Below, piece by piece: positions 45,276-56,112 of a DNA stretch of 64,000 bases. The number at the start of each line of letters is the position of its first letter. Within the stretch, counting starts at the first letter, position 1. The notes beneath the pieces are model-generated. The model saw only the letters and a list, made by a program, of their open reading frames with translations. It was not told the origin of the DNA and did not search any database. The position numbers and the translations under genes were made by a program. This DNA comes from Mauremys mutica (Eukaryota > Chordata > Testudines > Geoemydidae), in contig NC_059080.1 of the NCBI RefSeq assembly GCF_020497125.1, forward strand, positions 47,495,563-47,559,562, written 5' to 3'.

Positions 45276-45767
45276 AATTAACCCCTTTGGAGCCTCGGGG
45301 AATGCAGGGGGGCGGTCTCCCTTGGTAGGGTTGGGAAGGAGGTAGGTGGTATAGGATATTGCTCTTCTCATGTGATCCCTCCCCCATGGCTCTCTTGGCT
45401 CTATCACTGTTAATCTAAAATGGCTAATTTTAAATGAGGCTACCCTCCCCTGACATGAATCTCCCTATGGCACTGAAATTAAATGTAGACTATAATTTGG
45501 CATTTGAGAAGTGAAAGGGACGGTAGCCCTAAGGGAAAAGATAACAGCTTGGCTCTTTGTGTTAAATAGCTGTCTGCAAGCCTCAAACTACTGAATGAGC
45601 TTTAGGGCAGGGAAGGCTGTGCCTCCCCAAACAGCCTGGCCCTGCCCCATCTGACCCCCACCCACTTCCTGCCCCCCGACTTCCCTCCTCAGAATCCTTG
45701 ACCCATCCTGCTCCTTGTCCCCTGATCACCCCCCTGAGATCCCCCCCAACCACCACCCTGGGACCCC

Positions 45768-46838
45768 TGTAGCCCTGAGGATTAATCTGTTGGTCTGTAT
45801 AAAATGTCTTTTTGATAAAAGTGTGTAGGCTGCATAGATTATAGAATTCTTTACAATAAGCTGTAATGCAAGATACCTATAGACATCCAGGCCAGACACC
45901 CTGGCCAATTTCCTGCGTGACGCTGAAAGCCACCTTTAGGACCCTTACTCAGAAAAGTAATAATAGAATGCAAACCTACGTAAATGTCTAGGGACCTTTT
46001 GAATGTCTCAAAACCTTTCACCTAGATAGGGTGAAAAGTGGGGATTTCTGTCCACAAATTTAACACATACACCACAAATTGCGTACATATCTGTCACTAA
46101 TACGCACATAAAAGGTTAGCCTATGAGAATAGGTACCCTAACATTTCCATGGGGGAAAGACAAATTTGGGCATAGGAGGAAGGATTTCTCCCTATAAAAA
46201 GGGTGACAATCCACCATTAGGCAGGCGATACATCCATCTTTCTCTTCTCCATCGTCTCACCCTGCCTACACCTACGAAAGCTGTCAACTACTGATAAATC
46301 GTGGTGTTATTTCTTTTCAAAGTTGTAAGTATAAAATAATCTAATTTCTGCTTTACCTCTAAAGCATCTAGTTTATAAATGGTTTAACTCATAACCATTT
46401 TCATCACTTCCTCTATCTATCAGAGGTGTGAAAATCATCCTAGTGCTACTGCACTAGTGAATTTAGAACTGTTTATTATCATAGGTATATTTCTTATAGA
46501 ACTGTGATATTTGTAACTTTGTAATCTCAAACTGCTTTTAACATTTTGCATTTACTTCTTGTTTCATTGATTTTAAATAAAAGGTCTTGATTGACTAATT
46601 TTGTCTCAGTGTAAGTTCCTGTCATATACCCCAATCTTGTTGTATAAATTCTGCAAAGCCTGATTTTAGACGAACTCTTATCTTCTAATCACACATATTG
46701 GCATATTATACCCATATTATTAATATCTATTAATTATTACTAACATTGCTAATTAATTAGAAAATTAATTATTAAATAAAACTAAATTAAGTGGATAAAT
46801 TCCACTGACCCTACTAACCCACCCCAAATCAGGCTACA
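45768..46838 (+). mobile_element. Solo LTR in the C-rich part of the composite
   Basis: Begins TGTAGCCCTGAGG and ends CAGGCTACA (7-bp inverted termini), flanked by cccc on both sides. A TATA box (cctataaaaag) lies near 46192 and AATAAA near 46573, so orientation is plus. No retroviral genes. Confidence 0.78.
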
Positions 46839-47270
46839 CCCCACCCCCCACGAACCCCCCCCGCTCCCTGTCCCCTGACTGCCCCAACCCCTATCCATCC
46901 CCTGCCAAGTCCTGATAGACCCCCAGAATGCCACGATCCAACTCCCATTCCCCGTCCCCTAACCACGCCCCCCCTGGACCTCTGCCCCCTCCCTGTCCCC
47001 TGACTGTCCCCAGGACTCCCTGCCCCTTATCCAACCCCCCAGCCCCCTTACCATGCTGCTTACCTCTGCCTCCCCCATCTCCCGGAGCCTCAGCGCGCCA
47101 TGTCCACGAGTGGCCCTGGACAGCACTGCAGCAGCGTGGCTCCGGCGGGACCTGAGCTCACAGCCCCGCCTCCTTACCACGCGGCTCCAAGCGGGAGGAG
47201 CTCAGGCCCCGCCCAAGCCACACTGCTTTAGCTCTGTCCAGGGCCGCGGCACGCTGAGGTGCTGGGGTAT
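46839..47270. repeat. C-rich degenerate tandem sequence
   Basis: Repeats of ccctgtcccctgactgcccc and related phrases, continuing the C-rich tract at 45640-45767 across the LTR. Confidence 0.65.
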
Positions 47271-47386
47271 AGGGGAAGGTGGAGGTGGGTCCAGGGCGAG
47301 CCTCCAACATTCTCGTGGGGGCCCCTGCGGGGCCCGGGGCAAATTTCCCCACTTCCCCCCCCCCCCTGGGTGGCCCTGGGGACTTC

Positions 47387-48039
47387 AGTCGCTCTGACAT
47401 CTGCTGGAAGACCAATATAGCAGTGCACAGACAATCCAGGAAGTTTTTGGAGAGTGTTGGGGACAACTTCCTGGTGCAAGTGCTGGAGGAACCAACAAGG
47501 GGCCATGCTCCTCTTGACCTGCTGCTCACAAACAGGGAAGAATTGGTAGGGGAAGTAGAAGTGGGTGGCAACCTGGGCAGCAGTGACAATGAGATGGTTG
47601 AGTTCAGGATCCTGATAAAAGGAAGAAAGGAGAGCATCAGAATATAGACTCTGGACTTCAGAAAAGCAGACTTTGACTCCCTCAGGGAACTGATGGGCAG
47701 GATCCCCTGGGAGGCTAATATGAGGGAGCAAGGAGTCCAGGACAGCTGGCTGCATTTTAAAGAAGCCTTACTGAGGGCGCAGGAACAAACCATCCTGATG
47801 TGCCGAAAGAATAGCAAATATGGCAGGCAACCAGATTGACTTAACAGAGAAATCTTCAGTGAGCTTAAACACAGAAAGGAAGCTTACAAGAAGTGGAAAC
47901 TTGGACAGATGACTAGGGAGGAGAACAAAAATATTGCTCGAGCATGCAGGGGTGTAATCAGGAAGGCCAAAGCACAATTGGAGTTGCAGTTAGCAAGGGA
48001 TATGAAGGGTAACAAGAAGGGTTTCTACAGGTATGTTAG
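47387..48039 (+). pseudogene. CR1 ORF2, endonuclease end and linker
   Basis: Resumes exactly where the composite split the gene. LVQVLEEPTRGHAPLDLLLT and SSDNEMVEFRILIKGRKES are the end of the endonuclease; TLDFRKADFDSLRELMG begins the linker. A TAG at about 47645 and another stop at about 47839 break it. Confidence 0.82.
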
Positions 48040-49264
48040 TGTAAGTAGAGTCTGGATGAGCTCTCCCCTGACATCTAGTGGTGAGCTGTGGAAAAAGATT
48101 CAGAAGCTGATCTGGTTTGCAAGGACACATCCACCTTGCGTAGGTGCTCAGCATGATGGGACTGCTTGCTCAAATGATCACTTGTGGCTGGTGTTGGATC
48201 CCCAGTCTCCTTGTTTTGGGGGCAGGATTGCTATCCTTGTTGTGTGAACCCAGGGCAGCAAAACTGTACCTGGCATACCCCCAATGGAGGGACTCACCCT
48301 CAACCTAAAAGCACTCGCTAGGCAGGGGACATGGGTTCCAAAGCCCAATGAGATGAGAGGGGATGAGTATAGGTACATGTATTCAGGGTGGTTGGCTGTA
48401 TTAAGGGTTTTAGAGGCTATTTGACTCTCCTTCTCCAGGATATAATAAAAGAGCTAATTTAGACTCAATTGAGAGTTTTGTTACATGCTACAAAGCTAAA
48501 ATCACTGATACCTAGGTCTAAATATTAGATCTACTTTGACACTGTGTCTCTACTGCAAGAGACTGCCCAGTGTGCACCAGCAATAAAGTTCCCCCACTAA
48601 CAGCTGAACTCACTGAGAGCTGTGTTAAGTGTATGGGGGAGGGGCTGAAGATATCTTGGTGAGCTGGCAGCTGGTGGAGAGCCATGACCAGCAGGGTGGC
48701 TGGTGGAGAGGGCCCAAGCAGAGACCCCCAGAAACATGGTATTTGGCTGTTGGGGTGACAAGCGAGTGCCTGAGCAGTGCAGCATTTAAGGTGCCTCCTT
48801 ACCACCCCCTGTGCCTTCCACACAGGGTGAGATATGAACTCTGTGGATGAACCTCTGAATTCTGGGGCTGCACTGGCCAAGGGCAGGAACTGTGAGTAGG
48901 GTACAGAGAAGGGACGGGCATGTTAAAGGGACTTTGGGGTTGCTGGACTTAAGACCCTGACGGGAAAAGGACACTGCCCAACTTACTTGGGGGTGGGTCT
49001 TTTGCTCATGGTTTATGTTTATGTGCTCTAGGAGCAGTGTTTTTCCAAAATAATGCTGAGTTAATTCCCACCTTTTATTAAAAGATTTTGATACACTCAT
49101 ACTCTGTGCTTGTGAGAGGGGAAGTATTGCCTCTTAGAAGTGTAATTGTCCCAGGTCACTGGGTGGGGGCTTGAGCCAGTTTTGTGTTGTTTTGTGGAAA
49201 AGGAACCCCTAGATACTGAACCCAGCCCTTGTTGCTGCTGGCTCCACCTGGCAGAAGGGTTACA
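48040..49264 (+). mobile_element. Solo LTR inside CR1
   Basis: Begins TGTAAGTAGAGTC and ends AAGGGTTACA. The flanks ttag and atag are a near-perfect 4-bp duplication, and deletion of the LTR restores the CR1 reading GTTAGCAACAAG. Contains AATAAA near 48580. No retroviral genes. Confidence 0.82.
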
Positions 49265-51005
49265 ATAGCAACAAGAAAGTGGTCAGGGAAAGTGTGGGAC
49301 CCTTACTGAATGGGAGAGCCAACCTAGTGACAGATGATATGAAAAAAGCTGAAGTACTCAATGCTTTTTTTGCCTCAGTCTTCACAGATAAGGTCAGCTC
49401 CCAGACAGCTGCACTGGGCAGCACAGGATGGGGAGGAGGTGAGCAGGCCTCAGTGGTGAAAGACCAGGTGAAGGACTATTTAGATAAGCTGGACATGCAC
49501 AAGTCCATGGGGACAGATGCAATGCATCTGAGGGTACTGAGGGAGTTGGCTGATGTGATTGCAGAGCCACTGGCCATTGTGGTGACTGTGGTGACTGGGG
49601 GAAGTCCAGGACAATTCGAAAAAGGTATATATAGTGCCCATCTTTGAAAAGAGAAGACGGAGACTCCAGGGAATTACAGACCGATCATCCTCACCTCAGT
49701 CCCCAGAAAAATCATGGCATAGGTCCTCGAGGAATCCATTTTGAAGCACTTGGAGGAGAGGAAGGTGACCACGAACAGTCAACATGTATTCACCAAGGGC
49801 AAGTCACGCCTGACCAAACTGATTGCCTTCTATGATGAGATAATTGACACTGTGGATATGGGGAAAGCCGTGGACTTGACTTTAGCAAAGCTTTTGATAT
49901 GGTCTCCCACAGAATTCTTGCCAGCAGTTTAAAAAAGTATGGATTGGATGAATGGACTATAAGATGGACAGAAAGCTGGCTAGATCATCAGGCTCAACGG
50001 GTAGTGATCAATGTCTCGATATCTAGTTGGCAGTTGGTATCAAATGGAGTGCCCCAGGGGTCAGTCCTGGGGCCGGTTTTGTTCAACATCTTCATTAATG
50101 ATCTGGCTGATGCGATGGATTGCACCCTCAGCAAGTTTGCGGATGACACTAAGCTGCAGGGAGAGAGGTAGATATGGGAGAGTATGGATAGGGTCCAGAG
50201 TGACCTAGACAAATTGGAGGATTGGACCAAAAAAAATCTGATGAGGCTCAGCAAGGACAAGTGCAGAGTTCTGCACTTAGGACGGAAGAATCTCATGCAC
50301 CGCTATAGGTTGGGGACCGACTGGCTAAGTGACATTTCTGCAGAAAAGGACCCAGGGATTATAGTGGATGAGAAGCTAGAAATAAGTCAACAGTGTGCCC
50401 TTGTTGCCAAGAAGGCTAATGGCATATTGGGCTGCATTAGTAGGAGCGTTGCCAGCAGATCGAGGGAAGTGATTATTCCCCTCTATTCGGCACTGGTGAG
50501 GCCACATCTGGAGTACTGCATCTAGTTTTGGGGCCCCCACTACAGAAAGGAGAGAGTCCAGCGGAGAGCAACTAAAATGATTAGGGGGCTGGAGCACATG
50601 ACTTATGAGGAGAGGCTGAGGGAACTGGGGTTATTTAGTCTGAAGAAAAGAGGAGTGAGGGGGGATTTGATAGGAGCCTTCAACTACCTGAAGGGGGGTT
50701 CCAAAGAGGATGGATCTAGGCTGTTCTCAGTGATGGCAAATGACAGAACTAAGGAGCAATGGTCTCAAGTTGCAGTGGCGGAGGTCTAGGGTGGATATTA
50801 GGAAAAATTATTTCACTAGGAGCATGGTGAAACACTGGAATGGGTTATCTAGGAAGGTGGTGGAATCTCCATCCTTTGAGGTTTTTAAGGCCTGGCTTGA
50901 CAAAGCCCTGGCTGGGCTGATTTAGTTGGTGTTGGTCCTGCTTTGAGCAGGGAATTGGACTAGATGACCTGAGGTCTCTTCCAACCATAATATTTTATGA
51001 TTCTA
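49265..51005 (+). pseudogene. CR1 ORF2 reverse transcriptase and 3' end, broken
   Basis: Successive pieces 49279-49647, 49741-49932, 49899-50171, 50184-50525, 50577-50789 and 50740-50925 in different frames. [20 protein letters not shown] and [11 protein letters not shown] show an intact catalytic site despite the frameshifts. The tail ends near tattttatgattctatgact. Confidence 0.85.
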
Positions 51006-51028
51006 TGACTTTGCAGCTGGTGAAAGAG

Positions 51029-51949
51029 CATAGGCGTGCACAGCACATTTCATTAGGGTGTGCACCCAGGGAATTTTATTTATTTATTTATTTATTTATT
51101 TTAAAGACAAACATCATAAAGGTTGGGGTACAGGAGGGAGTGCGGGTTGTGGGAGGGGATGCGGTATGCAGGAAGGGGCTCAGGGCAAGGGATTGGGGCA
51201 GAGGAGGGGTGTGGGGTGTAGGAGGGGGCTCAGGGCAGGGGGTTGAGGTGCAGGAGGGGTATGGGGTGTGGCAAGGGGCTCAGGGCAGGGAGTTGGGGTG
51301 CAGGAGGAGTACAGGGTGTGGCAAGGGGCTCAGGGCAGGGAGTTGGGGTGCAGGGTGCAGCAGAGGGCTCAGGGCAGGGGGTTGGGGTGCGAGGTGCAGG
51401 GAGGGGGCTTAGGGCAGGGGGTTGGGGTACAGGAGGGGTGTGGCGGGGTCTCAGGAGGGGTGCGGGGTTCAGGCAGGGGGCTCAGAGCAGGGAATTGGGG
51501 TGCAGGAGGGGTGCGGCAGGGGCTCAGGACAGGGAGTTGGGGTGCAGGAGGGGTGCAGGTAGGGGGCTCAGGGCAGGGGTCTGGGGTTTGGGGTGCAGGT
51601 AGGGGGCTCAGGGCAGGGAGTTGGGGGGCAGGGTGCAGGAGGGGTTTGGGCTCCAGCCCGGCACCACTTATCTGCAGTGGCGTGCTCCCTGCCTGCCTAC
51701 CCTGGCCCCACGCCACGCTGCTCACAACGTCCCTGTGCAGCCCCTGGGGGGGCACAGGGCTCCGAGTGCTACCCTTGCCACGCCTCCAGGTACCTCCCCT
51801 GTGGGGGGTGGTGCCTGGAGCGAAGCACAGAGCCCTCTGCCCCCCTGGGGCCCCAGGGACATGGTGCCATGCCAGCTGCTTCTGAGAGTGGTGCGGGGCC
51901 TGCCACACCACGGGGGGCACACCCGGCACACCCCATGCACATGCCTATG
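51029..51949. mobile_element. hAT-like element with minisatellite core
   Basis: Ends CATAGGCGTGCAC and, inverted, CATAGGCATGTGC. tgaaagag is duplicated exactly at 51021-51028 and 51950-51957. Includes (TTTA)n at about 51077-51101 and a tandem array of roughly 40-50-bp units on ggctcagggcagggggttgg (51115-51660). Non-coding. Confidence 0.82.
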
Positions 51950-52019
51950 TGAAAGAGGCTGTATGGCAGTCAATGGGGGCACACCCGGCACACCCCATGC
52001 ACACGCATATGTGAAAGAG
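51888..52019 (+). repeat. 62-bp tandem duplication at the element's right end
   Basis: gtgaaagaggctgtatggca recurs 62 bp apart (tgaaagag at 51950 and 52012), each preceded by cacacccggcacaccccatg. Confidence 0.9.
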
Positions 52020-53345
52020 GCTGTATGGCAGTCAATTTATCCACAGCACAGGAAGCCTCACTGCAAGCTTCCATCACACACTGCGTCACCAACCTGCCTC
52101 CCACCTGAGCTGGAGACACAACCTCTAGGCACAGGAGGGAAGTGTGATGGAGTATATGTTCCCCCATCTCTGGCTGAGCAAGAAAGGGGTTAATCCCCTT
52201 TGCTTTGCTGAGAGGAGGTATCTACCCCTTCAGGAGTGTTGGAGTGTTGGGGAAGGGGATGATACAGGTGTTTCTACTGGTGGTCTGGACCTGTTTGAAG
52301 GGGCTTACAAGCCATTTGTCTCTTCCCCTTTGGTATTTAAAGCAAACTAGATTCATTTGAGAGTTCTGGTTCTTTCTCAGCGATTGCTAGAGCTGAGCTA
52401 TGGGGGAGGGATATCTCAGTGGTTTGAGCATTGGCCTGCTAAACCCGGGGTTGTGAGCTCAATCCTTGAGGGGGCCATTTAGGGATCTGGGGCAAAAATC
52501 TTTCCGGAGATTGGTCCTGCTTTGAGCCGGGGGTTAAAGTAGATGACCGTCTGGGATATCCCTGATATTCTAAGCTGCCAGGCCTAGAGAAAGGAGGTTG
52601 CTACTCTGGTCTAGTAGGCTGCTGGGAGCTGGAGTTGGCAGCTGTTTCTCCTAAAGGTGGAAACTATACAAATGAGTAGAGTCTTCTGAGTGGGGATATG
52701 GGGATGGCAGAGAGAGAGGGAAAGGAAGAGGGGAAACTGCCAGGGCATGCAATGTCTTAAACACCACCTGCCCTCAGGGTGAATTCTCATGGTAACACTA
52801 GGTTAGGGGTTTGTTATAGAAGTGGATGAGTGAGATTGTATGGCCTGCATTGTGCAGGAGGTCAGAATGATCATAATGGTCCCTTCTGACCTTAAAGTCT
52901 ATGAGTCTAGTACAGGGGCTTCAATTTGCATCTTCCTCTCCTCTCTTTCTCCAGCACACATGAATCAGGTCAACAGTCAAACCTGATTTGAGATCCTGCT
53001 AGCTGAAATGAGCTATATAAATGCGTGCTACATCACTGATCTTATGCTGAAGGTAAGTAGGGCAGTGGTGGGCAGCTTTCATTAGAGATGTGGGGAGAAC
53101 ACCCACAACAGCTACTTCTGAATAGAATGTGCTCCAGGGGTAGAAGAGGCATTTAGCTACTTGCCATGCTACCTTCACGTCAGGCTGCCCCATTTTCCTG
53201 GTGTGATGAAGTGGGGATTTTCCCTTGTTATGTTGTATGTGAGTCTTACTGTTGAGCCTATGTGAGTTTTACAGCATCTATTTCACTCTCTGCACAACGC
53301 TCATTTCACTGCAGGAGGAGGGAAGGTGTTTCATACAGACTCTAC
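52020..53345 (-). other. ZNF185 intron with SINE and possible LTR pieces
   Basis: A tortoise-type SINE lies at 52401-52575. A segment starting tgtgatggagtatatg (52143) may be a retroelement end. 52800-52920 (ataatggtcccttctgacct) is a CR1/L3-like 3' end. No exon found. Confidence 0.5.
52401..52575 (+). repeat. tRNA-derived SINE (tortoise/Cry I type)
   Basis: Head ggatatctcagtggtttgag and ggttgtgagctcaatccttg; tail gattggtcctgctttgagcc. Third copy in the window. Confidence 0.85.
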
Positions 53346-53429
53346 CTTTCCCCTGTGGAAATGGTGGTGGCTTTTGGAATCGATTCATCCCAGGAGATCA
53401 GGTCAGGCTCCTCTTTAACTGGTTTGTCA
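53346..53429 (-). CDS. ZNF185: ZNF185 exon (DKPVKEEPDLISWDES ...)
   Basis: 84-bp minus-strand exon, acceptor ttttttgttactag, donor gtagagtc. It encodes DKPVKEEPDLISWDES then IPKATTISTGE. It starts like the 54609-54692 exon and has identical length and phase, which supports duplication of a symmetric exon. Its last two bases (AG) join the first base of 35093-35137 to give Arg, so the frame continues across the 18-kb transposon-filled intron. Confidence 0.75.
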
Positions 53430-53874
53430 CTAGTAACAAAAAACCAAAAGTAAGACTCACTATGTAGTACTTGTACTGTAGCCTAATATAACTTACTGAA
53501 ATATAATACAGGGGTGCATAGGAAAAAACAGAGAAATATACTGGGGGATAGTCCACTCTGCTCAAGCTAATCATATGAATCAGAGCCACCATGGACCTGT
53601 TCAGCTGCTGTGTCTATTTTCTCGCTCTGCCAATTGTTCCCTATAGTGTAATCTTTCTTCACTCTTTGCCCTGCCTAGCTCAGGTAACAGCGATCCCCTC
53701 TGTCTTTTGGGAGACTATCCCACACACAGAATGATTGCACTGGTAGGAGTGGCCATGTCAGATAACTCCCAACATGGCCAGTGCTCTATGATCATGCATT
53801 CGCTGCAATAATGAGACAGGGAGATATATTCATGGACTTTGACTAAGGGAACATCAACACAGTCTGAACTTTAC
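53430..53874 (-). other. ZNF185 intron, nothing recognised
   Basis: About 445 bp between two exons; no repeat. Confidence 0.5.
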
Positions 53875-53955
53875 CTTTTCTCTGGGGAGGAGGTGACTCT
53901 CAACTTTATTTCACTCTGAGGCATTGGCTTGGGGACATTTATAACTCTTTCTTCG
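53875..53955 (-). CDS. ZNF185: ZNF185 exon (EERVINVPKPMPQSE ...)
   Basis: 81-bp minus-strand exon. Acceptor is a good pyrimidine tract (tttctatattcatcag) and donor is gtaaagtt. It encodes EERVINVPKPMPQSE then IKLRVTSSPEK, with symmetric phase. The short x-V-P-x-P motif recalls the A/B repeat exons (VPGY, VPGH) further 3'. Confidence 0.72.
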
Positions 53956-54608
53956 CTGATGAATATAGAAAGAAAGTTGCAATTAACTGGACATGCTACC
54001 ACAAACTCATATGGTACATCCAAGTCCTCTATAGTTATTGAAGTTTCATATAGCAAAGGAAGACAGAATTTAAAAGGAAAGGCCAAATAAATAGGTCTGA
54101 AGCCTGTTTTGATCCAACCAAATCATAGCAAACAACTTCTGAGCAGTGAACATGAGAGGGAAGAGAACTCCACTAACATGGGACATAGTAAGCAAATGAG
54201 TTTCTTCCACCCATGGAAGTCTGAATCTGAGGAAAGGACAGAAGGATCTCTCAAACAGACAAAGGATATAACCTAGGCCAGAGGAGGTCTGTATAAAAGA
54301 AATGGGTAGCAAGCCTTCTCAGCTGGACCGGCGGGTATAACTGAGATTGGGGCAGAGGAGATCTGAATATGGGGAAGCTGGCAGCCCCCATCTACTCCTG
54401 GGTAAAACAAACTAAGTGCCTCACTGCTTCCTCATTGGGCAGAGCAGCTTCTTTCTCAATGCTGAGAGGAACCACTCCTTCCTCAGTGGAGTTAGTGAAG
54501 GCAATAGCATAGCAAGTGGCACCACCGGCCACACAAAGTACATATGAGTTGGGAGCACCCACTGGCATGCAGGCTCATTTAATGTAACAAACTCCACAGC
54601 AATTCTAC
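53956..54608 (-). other. ZNF185 intron, nothing recognised
   Basis: About 650 bp. Open frames at 54421-54608 have no matching splice signals or phase. Confidence 0.45.
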
Positions 54609-54692
54609 CTTCTGCCCGTAGCCAGAGTGGGTTTGGATGTTGTTGCTTCACCTGGAGAAGTCCCAACAGGCTTCTCCTCATCCACTTTGTCA
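54609..54692 (-). CDS. ZNF185: ZNF185 exon (DKVDEEKPVGTSPGEA ...)
   Basis: 84-bp minus-strand exon with acceptor ttgtgattatcag and donor gtagaatt. It encodes DKVDEEKPVGTSPGEA then TTSKPTLATGR. It has the same length, phase and opening (T|GAC AAA) as the exon at 53346-53429, so the two look like duplicates. The repeated D-K-x-V-x-E-E-x start marks a second internal repeat type in this gene, separate from the A/B exons further 3'. Confidence 0.72.
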
Positions 54693-55006
54693 CTGATAAT
54701 CACAATAAATAATAATTAATAAAACACAAGATCAAGTGTGTATGCCCCCCTGCTTTCCAAGACACCCAGCACTGCACTGAACACTCCATGCCAGATAGAA
54801 ATGCATGCACATGGAGTGAAGGTCTGCTCCCTGCAGCAATGCAACGAACACTTCTGAAATACTGAATAAACTGTTCTTCTGGATCTGATCACTTCCCCTC
54901 TTCCCACAGGAATCAAAATGGAGCTCCAATGTTCCTGATGTTCATTGCATGTGGTCTTGACACTTCATAGTGATTACGTGAGTTTAGAGTGTGTGCATGA
55001 TCTTAC
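54693..55006 (-). other. ZNF185 intron, nothing recognised
   Basis: About 310 bp; AT-rich at the left. Confidence 0.45.
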
Positions 55007-55051
55007 CTGGGAAGCTCCTTGTCTGGCTTTTTAGCTACTTTTGTGCCTGGG
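55007..55051 (-). CDS. ZNF185: Probable ZNF185 exon (PGTKVAKKPDKELPR)
   Basis: 45-bp minus-strand candidate encoding PGTKVAKKPDKELPR, with a strong donor (gtaagatc) and a weaker acceptor (ctgcaccagag). Phase (1 + 42 + 2) fits both neighbours. A second AG inside (cccag, 5 bases on) would break the frame, so the upstream AG was chosen. Lys-rich like its neighbours. Less certain than the flanking exons because the acceptor has a poor pyrimidine tract. Confidence 0.62.
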
Positions 55052-55186
55052 CTCTGGTGCAGCACTGGAGGGAGCCACAGTGACTCAAACTCAAAGCACT
55101 CTCCCACCGTGATTGGCAGGTGTACAGCTTGCTGGGGGCAGTTGGGAGCCCATTAGGAAAAGTAAGGAATGGCTCCCTTTGGCCTA

Positions 55187-55306
55187 GGGTGACCAGATGT
55201 CCAAATTTTATAGAGACAGTCCCAATTTTTGGGTCTTTTTCTTATATAGGCTCCTATTAACCCCCACCGCCTGTCCCGATTTTTCACACGTGCTGTCTGG
55301 TCACCC
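55187..55306. mobile_element. 120-bp Tc1/mariner-type MITE
   Basis: GGGTGACCAGATG and CTGTCTGGTCACCC are inverted termini between TA dinucleotides (55185-55186, 55307-55308). Confidence 0.82.
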
Positions 55307-55404
55307 TACTTTGGCCCCATTCCCACCCCTGCCCTTTTGTCCCCTAGAATTAGTTGACCTGTTTCTTTTGGCCCCCTCCCCTCTTCAGCAGGGGTGGCCA
55401 AGGT

Positions 55405-55880
55405 TGTAACAGAGTTTAAGGCCAGAAGGGCCCACTAGATCATCTATTCTAACCTCCCATAGAACACAAGCCACCAGCATCACCCAGCACCCACACACTA
55501 AACCCAAAATGAGACCAAAGTAGAAGAGATCACAGGAGACTAAACTATTATGTGCCACAGGCAGAGAATAAAAGGGACTAAGGGGCACCAGTGCCCAAAA
55601 CCCTGCATTGGCAGGGAAATGATGAAGTGAGAGACACCCAGATAATCCTGGCAAGCGACCTGCATCCCCACAGTGCAGAGGAAGGAAAAACCCACCCAAG
55701 CTCACTGCTGATCTGAGCTGGAGGAGAATTCCTTTCCAACTCCACATATGGTGGACAGTTAAACCCTGAGTATGTGAGCTAGCCAACTACCTCAGAGAGA
55801 GAATGCTCAGTGCCACCTCAGAATTCTGGCCTACCCTGCCTACTGTACCATCTCCAGCCATAGCCATCCTTGGTGCTTCT
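55405..55880. repeat. Old interspersed repeat shared with 23218-23400
   Basis: Shares aaggccagaagggmccasya and acaagccaccagca with the earlier copy. Probably an old LINE 3' end; no coding left. Confidence 0.55.
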
Positions 55881-56028
55881 TGTGGGAAGGGACTCTCCAT
55901 CATCAACTGTGGTCAGAATGACTGTCACCTTTCACCAGCAACTATCTTCAGTGTCACACAGGAAGACAAGCTGGAAAATGGACCCCATCCCAAACACACA
56001 CAGAGTAATCCAGAGTCAGGGACACTAC

Positions 56029-56112
56029 CTTTTGCCACCAAGACCAAACCCTGATGAAGTCGGAAGGGTCTGACTCTGCATGTGCCGTCCTCCTTCCTCC
56101 TCAATCTCAACC
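56029..56112 (-). CDS. ZNF185: ZNF185 exon (VEIEEEGG ...)
   Basis: 84-bp minus-strand exon between acceptor catcctgaaag and donor gtagtgtc. It encodes VEIEEEGGRHMQSQTLP then TSSGFGLGGK, following IAKR directly as VEVVEEDG does in mammals. Past the acidic start it is Gly/Ser-rich and diverged, as expected for disordered sequence. Symmetric phase. Confidence 0.85.

Larger units (their letters stand above)
43945..47378. mobile_element. 3.4-kb composite hAT-type insertion
   Basis: Outer ends CAGGGCCACCCAG and CTGGGTGGCCCTG are perfect 13-bp inverted repeats. gggacttc is duplicated exactly at 43937-43944 and 47379-47386. Within it, 43945-44091 is by itself a short complete-looking element whose right end (ccccccagaccgccctg) resembles the outer right end, and ttctcgtgggggcc recurs at about 44025 and 47315. 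Non-coding. Confidence 0.85.
42200..51005 (+). mobile_element. Nearly full-length CR1 LINE, split by two insertions
   Basis: Pieces 42200-43944, 47387-48039 and 49265-51005 join in order, about 4.1 kb in total. They include the 5' leader (gagccagcagccttataaaa), ORF1, endonuclease, RT and the 3' tail. Most CR1 copies are 5'-truncated, so this is unusual. Interruptions are the hAT composite 43945-47378 and LTR 48040-49264. The exact 5' end is uncertain by tens of bases. Confidence 0.8.

Noticed and set aside
51115..51660. CRISPR-like regularly spaced repeats
   Set aside because: Units are contiguous and degenerate with no unique spacers; a eukaryotic minisatellite in a hAT-like element.
54421..54608. 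Open frames next to the 54609 exon (one reading NSYVLCVAGGATCYAIAFT)
   Set aside because: They look protein-like, but neither a phase-matching acceptor and donor pair nor a family I could name was found.
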